This document shows positions 9,985 through 20,989 of a stretch of 64,000 nucleotides of DNA, one piece after another (position 1 is the first letter of the stretch; every line of letters starts with the position of its first letter). The notes beneath the pieces are model-generated. The model had not been told where the DNA came from. It worked only from the letters and a program-made list of their open reading frames with translations, and searched no databases. The stretch comes from Physella acuta. Taxonomy: Eukaryota > Mollusca > Gastropoda > Physidae. A program made the translations under genes and the position numbers. Where the stretch lies: positions 62,001-126,000 of the forward strand of contig NW_026732011.1 of the NCBI RefSeq assembly GCF_028476545.1, given 5' to 3'.

Positions 9985-10315
9985 CAGTGGCGTAGCGAGG
10001 TCGGGTGTCACCCGGTGCGGCATTTAATGGTATCACCCCCCCCCCCCCAGAGGCATAGCGACCCTTCCCGGGGACAAACTTTCAACTTTTCGATTTGCAC
10101 TCCCCCCTCAAACGTTTTTCATCGCATATAGTAGAGTGATCGCTTGCATTATTGTGATGTATAGCATTTATATTCTACTTTTTAGTTCAATTAGAAAACG
10201 TGGGTTTTTAAAAACTTTTTTAATGATAATTATTTGCCTTGGTGTCACCCCCCCAAAATGGTGTCACCCGGCGCGGTCCGCCCCCCCCCCCCCCCCCCCC
10301 CCCGCTACGCCTCTG
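9985..10315 (+). mobile_element. hAT-N2 non-autonomous DNA transposon, copy 1
   Basis: 331 bp bounded by CAGTGGCGTAGC and its imperfect inverse GCTACGCCTCTG, with an exact 8-bp target duplication CTCAAAAT at 9977-9984 and 10316-10323. It contains long C tracts (10025-10036 and 10281-10303), GGTGTCACCC motifs near both ends and a second internal terminus-like CAGAGGCATAGCG after the first C tract. The middle (10172-10223) resembles the arm of the palindrome at 2684-2983. It has no coding capacity, so its transposase must come from elsewhere. Confidence 0.9.
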
Positions 10316-10395
10316 CTCAAAATATAAAATCACGAAATACCTTTAAGAGAAATAGAAACGTTTAAATGAAATCGTTGGTGTCAAAGTATAACATA

Positions 10396-10550
10396 GCTTC
10401 CATTGCCTTGGTCCGCTCAAGAAAAATCTGCAAGGCGGCAGTTGTTTGAATTTAGTGTTTTATTTTCTAGATGAATTAATGTCACCTCATTGTGGTTTCG
10501 AACTCAGGACTTGCATGTTAGCTATCATGCATACTTCCGTCAGACCACGC
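10396..10550 (-). mobile_element. SINE-A copy, heavily diverged
   Basis: On the minus strand: GCGTGGTCTGACGGAAG, GTCCTGAGTTCGAAACC (box B), AACTGCCGCCTTGCAG and a CAAGGCAATGGAAGC remnant, in SINE-A order. Confidence 0.7.
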
Positions 10551-11316
10551 AAGCTTTAAAATGTTAGTTTAACTCAAACTACACAAAACAATGTAGCTCA
10601 TACGTTTGTAGCTGTTAATTCGTTCACAATGTCTGTTTGTTTTAAAATAGAATAGAATCTTGTAGAAAAAAAAAAGAATTGCGCATCAAATGAACAGCAA
10701 GCAATGGGCGTATTAAAGTGCGTAATATTAGTATAAATTCATCAGCGTTTTTTTTTTTTGAGAAATCGAAAATAGCATAACATACTACTTCCGTTCAGTG
10801 CAAATTAATTAAAATTTGACAGAAGGCAGAAAATTGAATCTTTTACTTTTGTGTGAAATTTCATCCATCTTTCAGAAACAGAACACAAGTTAAGAAAACA
10901 CAAAAAAGAAACAAATTTCTATTTCTAAAATGTTGCAATTCTCCGCCGAAAATAAAAATAAAAACAATAAAAATAAAATAATGAGTATTATTTAATTTAA
11001 AGTCTAGTCGATAGGAGTAATTAGCAGACAGGTAAATCGAAAGTAATGTTTCGACACCTACGATTTCATTTACACGTTTCAGTTTCTCTATAAAATATTT
11101 CGTAATTTTATATTTGGAATGTCCCTAATTAGCCAAAATGTGCGATGCTATAAAAGTTTTTAAAAAATATTAGAAAACTATTTTTGAAATCGCAAGCAGT
11201 TTTTAAACTCGTCTATTCATTAACATAAATAATGAAAAAAAAATAAAAAGAATACTATTTTTGAAAATTAATGAGGCAACTTTCCAAAAGAATCATCAAC
11301 AACCCAGATGAACATA
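10551..11316. other. AT-rich spacer, nothing recognised
   Basis: Unique AT-rich sequence with A and T runs. No feature supported. Confidence 0.5.
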
Positions 11317-11324
11317 GGAGCAAT

Positions 11325-11531
11325 CAGAGTTGCTTCCAGGCATCTCTTCGGGGGCCCCCCGAAATTTTTTTACCGCCCCCCGAACGAAATGAAATTTATA
11401 TAATTTATATAGAAAATATATACTTTTAACAGTGTCCGCCCCCCCCCCCCCGAAGAAAGTCTACCGCCCCCCCCCCCCCCCCCGAAAATTTCAAGTGCCC
11501 CTCCGGAGAAAAAAGTCTGGAAGAAACACTG
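11325..11531 (+). mobile_element. hAT-N1 non-autonomous DNA transposon, copy 1
   Basis: 207 bp from CAGAGTTGCTTCCAGG to GTCTGGAAGAAACACTG, with an exact 8-bp target duplication GGAGCAAT at 11317-11324 and 11532-11539. The core has the family phrases CCCCCGAACGAAATGAAATT, ATATACTTTTAACAGTGTCC, GAAGAAAGTCTACCGCC and GAAAATTTCAAGTGCC between C tracts. This exact duplication fixes the ends for all hAT-N1 copies. Confidence 0.95.
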
Positions 11532-11539
11532 GGAGCAAT

Positions 11540-12289
11540 GTATCTAGATCTATGTGCAATAACAAGACGATCCAATATCATAAGTTACATTCAACAGACC
11601 ATCTGTACAGTCTATTGAGGGATACATTTCATACTCTCGTGGGAGAAGACAAACTATATTGCATGGCCTCATAACACAGAGACGCCTCTGATGTATTTTA
11701 CGCAAGAATCGATTACATCCCCCCCAACTAATCCGTAATCGGCTTGTTTAACTGAAACTAATGTTAAACTAAGTGTATTTGTGTTACGTACGGAATCGAA
11801 TACTGCTAATCTTGTGATGCTATGTTTAGCCTGAACAGACGTACCTACTAATGTTTTAACTGTAAAGTGATATATTAAGCTGTTTTCTGTGATTTATAGA
11901 GAATAATTTAAAAAAAAAAAATTAATGGCTATCATTTTCATTAACGTTATTTTTAGATGCAATTTAAAAATTTATCGGAATACAGTGTCTGTGTAGTCAA
12001 GAGTCATTAGCCTAATTAATCTAAACTTTAATCAAGTATATAGTTAATGACGTCATCTTCGCGATTAATTATCGAATCGTTCTATTCTTAGTCTTCATAC
12101 TTTCATTTAAAAAGCAATGTTCATTTAAATTTATACCTCGCCGCTTATGTCGAGATAAATTTTGTTTATACAACTTTATATTATTCTTAAACTGTATTAA
12201 CTGGTCGCATTGGACCCATTGGCGTGTCGTATGTCTAAATTTTTAAAAGATGCACAAAGGGACACATGATTTGTCTCCGTTACGCCTTG
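11540..12289. other. Spacer, nothing recognised
   Basis: Unique AT-rich sequence without a supported feature. Confidence 0.5.
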
Positions 12290-12690
12290 TTACATACTGG
12301 TTTACAATGGTTCCATAGGCCCGGTTAGTCTATGGTTATACACTCGTTCACAATGGTTCCATTGGCCCGGTTGGTCTATGGTTATACACTCGTTCACAAT
12401 GGTTCAATAGGCCAGGTTAGCCTATGGTTATACACTCGTTCACAATGGTTCCATAGGCCCGGTTAGTCTATGGTTATACACTCGTTCACAATGGTTCCAT
12501 AGGCCCGGTTAGTCTATGGTTATACACTAGTTCACAATGGTTCCATAGGCCCGGTTGGTATATGTTTATACACTCGTTCACAATGGTTCCATAGGCCCGG
12601 TTAGTCTATGGTTATACACTCGTTCACAATGGTTCCATTGGAACTGTTGGTCTATGGTTATACACTAGTTAATCAGTTGTATAATATGCT
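12290..12690. repeat. 46-bp minisatellite, left block
   Basis: About eight units of ACAATGGTTCCATAGGCC, then CGGTTAGTCTATGGTTATACA and CTCGTTC, with 46-bp spacing (for example CAATGG at 12305 and 12351). The last units change to GTTAATCAGTTGTATAATATG, which reappears beyond the SINE at 13008. Confidence 0.93.
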
Positions 12691-12738
12691 GTCTGTCGTC
12701 AGCTGATGGTTCCATATTTGCATTAGTAAAAGAATACT

Positions 12739-12976
12739 CTTTAGACCTAGTTATCCATTGGGCAGAAGAAGTAGAGTTCATATGTTTCTGGACATCGGCA
12801 TATGAAGAGAAGGTGTGGTCAGCACTTTGCCCAGCCATCTTTACTTTCTCTGTTATGAGTTATGTCCACATCAAAGTTAGGTGGACTCAGGGACGTTCTA
12901 TTGACTTGGACACGGATTCGAACTAGAGACTATCGGGTTAGCAGCCTAGAGCTCTACTACTTAAACCACACCGTCA
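12739..12976 (-). mobile_element. SINE-B copy inside the 46-bp array
   Basis: Near full length: tail TTTAGACCTAGTTATCC, GGCTGGGCAAAGTGCTGACC, box B AGTCTCTAGTTCGAATCCGT and the head ending GTGACGGTGTGG, all on the minus strand. Related array units lie on both sides, so it appears to have inserted into the array. Confidence 0.88.
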
Positions 12977-13135
12977 CATATATGCCCGGCTAGTCGACGG
13001 TTATTCACTGGTTAATCAGTTGTATAATATGCCTGGTTAGTCAATGGTTAGTTTGTGGTTTCATATGTCCGATTATTCAACGGTTATTCACTGGTTAATC
13101 AGTTGTATAATATGTCTGGTTAGTTACTATTCGAT
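12977..13135. repeat. 46-bp minisatellite, right block (diverged)
   Basis: Units with GGTTATTCACTGGTTAATCA, GTTGTATAATATGCC and TGGTTAGTCAATGGTTAG continue the array at 12290-12690 at higher divergence. Confidence 0.8.
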
Positions 13136-13349
13136 ATACCTCGTTCATCCATGAGAACCAAACTTAACGTCGTTATTAGCGTGATAGCATGCGGCACCTA
13201 TGACCGACCCCTTTGACCGACCCCTACGACCCCCAGAAGACAATCTTACTTCATTAAACCTAGTCTCTCACGCTACATCACGTGCAGTCGTACTCACCGT
13301 AGACCTTGACCTATATCCATGTATTAAAAAAAAACACGCGAATTTTTTC

Positions 13350-13456
13350 CGATACTGGAAAAGTTAGGGGATAAGTTAGGAACGATCCTATACAGAAGGG
13401 GGAAAGGGGGGATAAGTTCGGAACGTTCCTATATGGAATGGGGGAGGGGGGATAAG
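13350..13456. repeat. GGGGGATAAGTTAGGAACG tandem repeat, ~2.5 units
   Basis: GGGGATAAGTTAGGAACGAT with CCTATACAGAAGGGGGAAA is followed by GGATAAGTTCGGAACGTTCC with TATATGGAATGGGGGAG, then a partial GGGGATAAGTGAGGAA. Period about 46 bp. Confidence 0.85.
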
Positions 13457-14390
13457 TGAGGAAATGGATCTGGAAGAAACGACCAAGTCTATCAAAATGT
13501 CTGACAAAGATCTAGCCATGTCAGGTCGGTCAATGGGAAATGGGAGGGGAGGCTCTGGTTTATGGGAAGAATATAAATACCCTCAGGAAACGCTAACCAA
13601 TAAGTAGCGAAATCGCCCGCTCTCTTGATGACGGTATGGCGTGTTGTCTTATAAGGGGACGCTATTTGCTTGTTTCAAAGGGATGTAATCAGAGACAGCA
13701 ATGATGGAGAATCTGTGTTCTTGTAGAAATTTAAATTTAAAAAAAAAAATGTTGATTTTTGAGAAATTTAACAAATGTAGACATTGTCAACAATATTGTG
13801 AAACTCATTTTCAAACTTGTCTTCGTATGTTGTTTACCGTGTTTAAATACACGGATCAAACTTTATTATTATGAAACAAAAACAAGAAAGCATTTTTGAA
13901 TGACATATAGGCTCTTGTTCAGAAAAATAAGCATGTATCAATTAGGGGTTGTTGACAGAGAGCCAAATTTCAAGAGGGCATATTGAAAGCACATTGCGTG
14001 AGCGATGGATAACATACATTAGGATTTGTATGACGAATTGTTACGCGTTCACGATAAAATAGCATCATTCATGTTAATGAAAAATAACAAGTTTAGTGTG
14101 CCATTTTAGTTATGTTTTCGTATTCGGTTATTTCAAAGCGGTACATACGCAAAGCACCATCGTACTTGAGAAGGAAATCGACTAAAAAATTTAGAAAATC
14201 GACTCATCATTTTTTTTGGTTGGAGGTTTGGGGGTGGGGGCGGTTGAGGGTTAGCGGGTGGGTATTTTAAAAACAAAATATATACGAATCATTTTTTAAA
14301 AAGAACGTGTTTGTTGAAACGAAAACAAATTATCTTTCCAACCACGAACAGTAAAATATTCCCTTTTAGACAAGTAAGTACAAAAGGAGA
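13457..14390. other. Spacer, nothing recognised
   Basis: Mixed composition. A G-rich run lies at 14218-14262. No exon or RNA signal that I could support. Confidence 0.5.
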
Positions 14391-14566
14391 GTGAATAGAG
14401 CACTTTTATCTGTGACCTCGGCATTTGAAAGCATTGTGTGGTCAGCACTATGCCCAGCCGCCTTTGTATTCGTGTACCAACTAAGACTTATGACTTCGAA
14501 CTTGAACCCAGATTCGAACACGAGACTTTCCTTAAGTGGTCATTTAATCTATCCCTCGACCACGCG
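14391..14566 (-). mobile_element. SINE-B copy, body and box B
   Basis: Minus-strand GGCTGGGCATAGTGCTGACC, GTCTCGTGTTCGAATCTGGG and a diverged head. The tail beyond the ATAGAGC region is lost. Confidence 0.82.
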
Positions 14567-16007
14567 TTCAATGAACGGAAAGTACAGTACACAAAATTTG
14601 TTTTAGAATGTACTGCGTAGTACAGTTCACATTTCACTTTGTCGAAAAAAAAACAAATGAATATAAAACAAAAATTATGTTCTTTTCTGTAAAGTTCAAC
14701 ACTGACGTCCAACGCAAGTTTCTAATCTAATTTACACAAATCTACTTGTATATCTATAGCACGATTTTCTTTCAGCCTTCTAAAAACTTCCTGCTATGAC
14801 GGCGCAAATTTTAATTAACCTACTCAAAAAACAGCGGTCAATGACCACTTTAGTATTGATAAAATAAAAAAAAACAAGGTGATCTTCATATTTCTGTGTA
14901 CGACATGTTTTTCGCTCTTAGAATATTTCTAAAATTGATCCCTACATTTTTTGAATGAACATGTTTATCTATTTTTTTATGAATTCCTAAATTTTTGAAT
15001 GAACGTGTTCATCAGACCGTAACGAGAGTGACAGATAATGAGCCAGCCATGTGGAAAAAAAATCCTATTGTGACATTGTCACAGTTTATTGACTGACGCC
15101 CACGCATGATGAAAACGGAAGTAGTGTTGATATAATTTTACTGTTATTACAGCTATGGTTTAATTAAGTGTGACATAATTACTCGCAAGCTTTACATGTT
15201 TGCAATGAATTTAGTATGTTAAGTAAAGCGAGTGGGAGGAGGTGTTACAATATTAATTCAAGACGAGTTAATATAACTACTCATTTAAAAATTTTCATGG
15301 TTATAATAAGTACTTTAAACTCAAATAACTATTCATAATTTAGCGCATATGAGTTTTCATCTGTTGTTATGCGTTATGCTCATTTTTAAACTAAAATAAA
15401 ATATGTAAAATGTTTTTAATAACTAAAACTATCATTGGAAAACTAAAATTGCATGTAGTTTTAAAGTCATTACAAATTAGCCTATGGATGGTGGGTGGTA
15501 CAAAGAATGATGAAAATCACAGAAATGGGATCGATAAAATTCCTAACTGAAAACGCCAAAAGCTATCAAGTCTGCTGTAGTATCGAAGACGTCAAATAAT
15601 TGAGCTCTAGTTAAGTTTAAAAATTCTAAATTAAGTCTCGGTATTATAGGTTGAACTAGCACTTTAAATTTCTGACTGAAAATGTCAATTTTAAAGGTTT
15701 ATTTTCGTAATATGAAAATAGATATAGATGAGGAATAAAAGAGCATTTTGATATCTAGCATGCAGTGTAGATTTGTGGAAGTTGGTTCTAAGTTATAATA
15801 AATTTTGTTAAATCTCATCAGTTAATCAAAACCACACAATATTACAAAACAACTACATCTTTTAAACATATTAGTTTACTATTATATTTGCAATATAACT
15901 GGATTTTTATCATATAGTCACCGATGATTGATAAATAATTGTAAAAAGTATAATTTAAACTCATCCTAGCCGGTATTTTCTGTTATTAAACACATAGTCC
16001 ATACGCT
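14567..16007. other. AT-rich spacer, nothing recognised
   Basis: Long AT-rich stretch. The only repetition seen is TTGAATGAACATGTTTATC at 14951 and TTGAATGAACGTGTTCATC at 14995, a short two-copy repeat. Confidence 0.5.
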
Positions 16008-16080
16008 CTATAGCAGGGGAACGTAACCCATCTAGGAGAGATTTGCTCAAATATTACAATAAAGAACGAAGAAACAATAC
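16008..16080 (+). mobile_element. Possible SINE-A internal fragment
   Basis: CATCTAGGAGAGATTTGCTC then AAAGAACGAAGAA recalls the SINE-A middle (CATCTAGGAGAGATAACTCC) and 3' end with the part between missing. Weak. Confidence 0.35.
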
Positions 16081-16184
16081 AACACTATAATATAATGGTC
16101 ATTTACACACATTTAAATTATGCGTTATCGAAACTATAACAAAAAAGTCACACACGACGAATAAATGCAACGTTTATTTCCGAA

Positions 16185-16411
16185 CCTGACAGACCATGGG
16201 AAAAGTGAAGTAGAGTTCACCTGTTTATGTGACCTCGGCATAGGATGGGATAGTGTCAGCAATATTACCAGCCGCCTTACTTTCCTAACGAGAGCTAGGT
16301 ACACATTAAAGCTGGATTGACCCAGGGACGTTCGACGTACTTGAACCCGGATTCAAACTCGAGACTTTCCGACTACCAGTCGTATGCTCAACCTTTCCGC
16401 AACCGTGTCAC
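16185..16411 (-). mobile_element. SINE-B copy
   Basis: All family blocks are present on the minus strand: tail GAACTCTACTTCACTTTTCC, CGGCTGGTAATATTGCTGAC, GTCAATCCAGCTTTAATG, box B AGTCTCGAGTTTGAATCCGG and a head ending GTGACACGGTTG. Confidence 0.85.
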
Positions 16412-16998
16412 GTGATACGTAGCAAGGGTGTTATAAAACACAACGTGTGAGACGGAAAGTCAATAAAAGAAACGAAAAAAAAAAGTGGTTGAGATACCGG
16501 CTTGTTTACAAAGATTCCGATGAAATTGTGTTTACATAGTGTAGAGAACACATCCCATAGATGTCGGAGATAGCCTTGAGGGCCACATTAGACAGCTGAT
16601 TGCCCACTAACGTCTAGTACTGGACGGTATTTTATACTCGCGCGAGATCTTGCGAGATGTTCTTTTCACATCGTTGTTTTGAAGTTATATGTTTTTATCT
16701 AATAAAACCAATGTATAGCATTAGACGTGGTAATGTAGTAAAACATGTACAAACTCTAGTGAACATTTTTAACGCGAGTTTTCCATTAAATCAAAAGCGC
16801 CCCGTCAAAGAAAATTATATTTTTGGGAAAACGAATTATTTATTAATAATAAATTAAGATGCATTTAAGGGATAATCCCTTGATGTTTCGAGTTAAATTT
16901 CTTGATGATTCGATAAATTGTCCGGTCAAAAAATGACGACAGCAACGCAAGATATTTAGACAACAAATATATGGCACAAGCAAGTAGGCATGCACTAG

Positions 16999-17000
<2 letters not shown>
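16412..17000. other. Spacer, nothing recognised
   Basis: Unique sequence. A short hairpin AAGGGATAATCCCTT at 16867-16881 is the only structure noted. Confidence 0.5.

Positions 17001-17032
<32 letters not shown>
17001..17032. repeat. (TA)16 microsatellite
   Basis: Uninterrupted TA run. Confidence 0.97.
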
Positions 17033-17034
<2 letters not shown>

Positions 17035-17705
17035 CAACCAGGTTGTATGTCATTCTGTCTATCATCGGTTTAGTTATATAGTAAGTTTGTTTTTTTGTGC
17101 GTGTGTGTGTTTCAATAAAATGATATGACGAACATACGTATATTAAAAAAATGCTCGTACAAAAAGATATGTATACATTTATGAATTATTGATATAAACC
17201 TGAATAGCACACTCTCGGCATGTAGCGAAAGACTGACACATTATTATGCAAGGGCCACAACCTAAAAGCAAGTCCCGAAAAATAAAAAATACTTCCCTTT
17301 CTGTTCGTTGGACTGACTTCCGGTGAGTTTTTTATGTGTAGAAATTTGAAATAATGGGAGATTTGATAATCAACACGGCGCGGTCTACCATTAGCTGATT
17401 TGATCGAGTGGGTAAGGGGAGGTAGCTCTCTTTTTTTTTTTAAATTACCTTTTTTTTTTAAAATTTTTTTTAATATTCTGATTTTCTTTAAAAATAAAAC
17501 ACATTTTGTTAAAAGTATGTAGCCTTAATTAAATCATTTCACGAAATATTTTAGATTATTAAAATTTTACAGGTAAATATTATGAATATAAATTTGCTTT
17601 TAAACATTGTAAACTTGTGAGTTTTTTTTTTAAATGAGCTCTAACAATTTTCACACATTAAAACTAAAACATAGCAAAAATATTGTTTATATCTATATAT
17701 ATAAT
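17033..17705. other. AT-rich spacer with T tracts
   Basis: Long T/A tracts at 17430-17470, otherwise unique. No gene seen. Confidence 0.5.
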
Positions 17706-18133
17706 TCTCTTCTGGGAGACGCTAGAAAACAAGCTGTAAGCGCGCTCCCTATCACCCCACCCCTACATGGTTTGGTGAGCTGTGGTTCACGCTAATGTTT
17801 ACATTCGTAGAGCCGGGTTTAGTGACGGCTATTACTATTAGGGGCAGATAATTTAGTTTGAAACGATTTTAAACTTAGGGGAGGTAACTAAGAGGAGGCT
17901 GCTTTCACAGGGGGGGGGGTGTAGGGTAGGGGTTGGGGGGAAGGAGGTGGGGGTAGGGGTTGGGGGAAAGGAGGGTGGGGGTAGTATCCTTCTTAATGAC
18001 CTACTGATAGTGTTTTAAAGCAAATATTTTCAGTGGCAGCATTGGTACTGTCAAATTCACAAATTATGAATTACTGAAAAGTAGAAAATAAAACAACTAA
18101 ATAGCGGCGTATGATATGCCGCGGATCGGCTCG
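17706..18133 (+). mobile_element. Helitron-like non-autonomous element (Hel-N), copy 1
   Basis: Shares its whole length with the inverted copy at 56330-56677. It starts TCTCTTCTGGGAGACG after an AT-rich TATATATAAT flank and ends GGATCGGCTCG, followed by T. A hairpin GCGGC (18104-18108)/GCCGC (18118-18122) lies 11 nt before the end. The TC start, AT target, 3' hairpin and lack of terminal inverted repeats are Helitron-like, but the last four bases are CTCG rather than the usual CTRR. The middle is a G-rich minisatellite (17910-17985). No helicase coding. Confidence 0.6.
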
Positions 18134-18942
18134 TTATGAATAAAACGTCTTTGTTGTAGCCTGAATGATACGTAGAGTACAATGAGACACATCAAATAAA
18201 AAATCTCCCCTTTATATTTTAAACAGCTTTATCTATAGCAATCCTCCTACATTTTAAAAAAAAATTCTTTACATTTATTTTTAAATATTAAAAATAATAC
18301 CAATATTTATTTTGTAGTTTTATGCAGTTTCAAAGACATGATATATTACATGTCTGAAAAAAATGATAAAAAATAAAACTTAAGAAAATAAAAGGAAACA
18401 ATATTGTCTTTTATAAGAAAGTTCCAATTAGAATCATGCGCGTACTTATTTTAAAGCCGAGGTGTATTCCTTGTTAAAACTTAGCGAATATATCAACTAT
18501 ATTTCAACAATTTCTCAAATATCTCAGTTCAGCCCCAACTTAACGACACTCCCCCCCCCCCCCCGTATGTACTACTCATCCTTGCTGCCCTTCCGGTGCC
18601 TTATCTGCCCACGTTATGCCCCTTTCTATAAGGCGACATCATCTGAGCTGCCCTAGCTCTGATTACATGCCGTTGATGCCCGCGAGTAATAAGAAACCTA
18701 ATACCGTTTAATCTCTCGTTGTCATGGTTACGTCCAAACATACGCATTCACATATTTTTTTGTTATGTTAAAAAAAACAACAACCCAAAGCCTCTTTAGG
18801 CTATAGCTTTCAGTGATTACAGTTCAATGCTTTTATTCTACAATCTCCGTGTTTTTTTTGTCGACAATGTGTTGACTGTGTCGATGTCAGTACAGCAGAA
18901 GGCAGAGGAACTCGGGCATTGCGTTTCTCTTGACACTCACAA
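18134..18942. other. Spacer with a poly-C tract
   Basis: C run at about 18550-18564. The segment after it (18565-18680) is GC-richer but has no recognised homology. Nothing else supported. Confidence 0.5.
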
Positions 18943-18950
18943 GTCTTGCG

Positions 18951-19122
18951 CAGTGTTTCTTTGAGGAATCACTTCGGAGAGGGGGGGGGGGGGGGAAGAG
19001 AAAGTCTACCGCTCTCCCCGAACGAAACGGAAATTTATACAAAAAAATATACTTTTACCCTTGTCCGCCCCCTCCCCCCCCCCACTTCGGAAAATATCAA
19101 GTGCCCTCCGAAAGAAACACAG
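18951..19122 (+). mobile_element. hAT-N1 copy 2, aged
   Basis: Starts CAGTGTTTCTTT and ends AAAGAAACACAG, with internal AAAGTCTACCGCTCTCCCCG and ATATACTTTTACCCTTGTCC. Flanks GTCTTGCG and GTCTAACG agree at 6 of 8 positions. Arms are shortened and diverged relative to copy 1. Confidence 0.88.
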
Positions 19123-19130
19123 GTCTAACG

Positions 19131-19496
19131 AGAAACAACGACATTTTACGGCAAATATATTTTGTTAACAAAGTAATTTTTAATTAAAAGATAGTCATTG
19201 AAACCGTGTGAAAAAAAATGTTATTAGTTTTACCTATATATTGTTTATCGACGAAGAGAATTGTGAAATAGCATCAGTATTGCGTAAGTATAACAATTTC
19301 GACGATAAACTGATTAATTACACAAAACGCTTTAAAAAAACCGGTTAGGATTTAATTACTTGGGTTTGGGCCTTACTACAAATAGTAGTTATAATTCAAC
19401 AGTTCGATTTTAAAACTAGTAATTAACTTTTTGTAATAATGTTCAAATTCGTTAAAATGTATTAACCAAAGCACAAACTATACTCTAATTTAAATA
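19131..19496. other. AT-rich spacer, nothing recognised
   Basis: No feature supported. Confidence 0.5.
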
Positions 19497-19514
19497 CTAT
19501 ATATAAATAAATAA

Positions 19515-19588
<74 letters not shown>

Positions 19589-19623
19589 ATATATTAAATA
19601 ATATATAATATAAATAATATATA

Positions 19624-19711
<88 letters not shown>

Positions 19712-19720
19712 TAAATAATG
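19497..19720. repeat. Double (TA)n microsatellite
   Basis: Two long TA runs (about 19519-19583 and 19627-19705) flank an ATTAAATAATATATAATATA-type core. Reads as an extended self-complementary tract. Confidence 0.95.
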
Positions 19721-20530
19721 CGTGTGTAAGAATTTCTAATAGATATAAACTAACCAAATCGACAAAACTGAATATCGAGCCAATAATAATATTTTGGAAA
19801 AAAAAACTTTCACAGAAAATGGTTTGACTCTCAAGAATAATTTCACCGTTGGCATTAAACGCTTTAAGCTTCCTTTAAATATTTACCAACTGCACAAAAA
19901 AAAATCAGGAACAAAGTTTACAATATCATTTATATCCGTTGAACAAACACACAAAACACATTTTTCCAAATGAACAATTTGCACTAACAACATTCAAACC
20001 CTCTCTCCTCGTTTACCCATCATTTTACGGTCAAACAAAAAAATAAAATAAAACCGAATTGATCGATTTTATTATGTAAAGTACGGTAGCTGTTTTATCA
20101 ACAGATTGAGCCAAGCTTGCAAGAGACAGTGTAAGGAGATTACACTGCACAATGAAATTCTCTCCAGAAGACCTAAATTAAGTCTCCGGGCTAGGAAGAT
20201 TTGGCGGTTCGCAGACTTAACGGGGGCCGAGAAAAAAAAAATGTTTTTTTGTTGTTATCCAGTCGGTGCTCTAATGCTGAGAGGAACATTCAGCAGTGCA
20301 GGATATTATTATACCTGGGTGTGGTTTTCTCATGCAAGATGTGTTCCAGACATGTCCGGTGTTAGTGGGAGTACATCCGTCAGATGTATCGGTTCGGCTG
20401 TTAGAATGGAGAATTTGGTGTTTTTTTTTTTTTTTGAAAAAACTTTTGATTTTATGTTCTTCGGAAACAAGAATTTTTTATTTTTTTTATTTTAAAAATT
20501 CTTGAATAAAAATCCGCGTCTTTACTGTTA
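19721..20530. other. Spacer with an unassigned GC-richer block
   Basis: 20100-20420 is less AT-rich than its surroundings and keeps a plus-strand frame open from 20106 to 20495 (129 codons, beginning MSQACKRQCKEITLHNEILS), which ends in homopolymer-coded F runs. No domain, no convincing splice context and no homologous family recognised. It may be chance or an old repeat. Confidence 0.35.
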
Positions 20531-20538
20531 AATGAAGG

Positions 20539-20853
20539 CAGTGGCGTAGCGAGGTCGGGTGTCAACCGGTGCGGCACTTAATGGTGTCACCCCCCCCCCC
20601 CCCAGAGGCGTAGCGACCCTTCCCGGGGACAAACTTTCAAGTTTTTGATTTGCACCCCCCCCTCAAGTTTTCGATTTGCACCCCCCACTCAAACTTTCTA
20701 TTTGCATCCCCCCCCCTCAAACTTTCGATTTGCAAACCCCCCCTCAAGTTTTTCTCTATATATTTTGCTATTTTTTACCTTGGTGTCACCCCCCTAAATG
20801 GTGTCACCCGGTGCGGTCCGCACCCCCCGCCCCTCCCCATCGCTACGCCCCTG
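20539..20853 (+). mobile_element. hAT-N2 copy 2
   Basis: 315 bp from CAGTGGCGTAGCGAGG to CGCTACGCCCCTG, with an exact 8-bp target duplication AATGAAGG at 20531-20538 and 20854-20861. As in copy 1, an internal CAGAGGCGTAGCG terminus-like motif follows the first C tract. It differs in carrying four tandem units of about 25 bp (CCCCCCTCAAACTTTCGATTTGCA type) at 20640-20750 in place of the palindrome-like segment. Confidence 0.92.
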
Positions 20854-20989
20854 AATGAAGGTATTTTTTATTTTTATTTTGGTGAAGTTTAAGGGTCGAA
20901 ATAGAGATAAAGGTAAAAACTGGAATTGGTGATAAAGTAAATATAAGAGTAATTGTCAGGTTTTGAGTATAGAAAGTAAAGTTTCGTTT

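Noticed and set aside
14951-15013. GAACATGTTTATC/GAACGTGTTCATC as a steroid-receptor element
   Set aside because: Half-site geometry does not form the required inverted repeat; it is more simply a short direct duplication.
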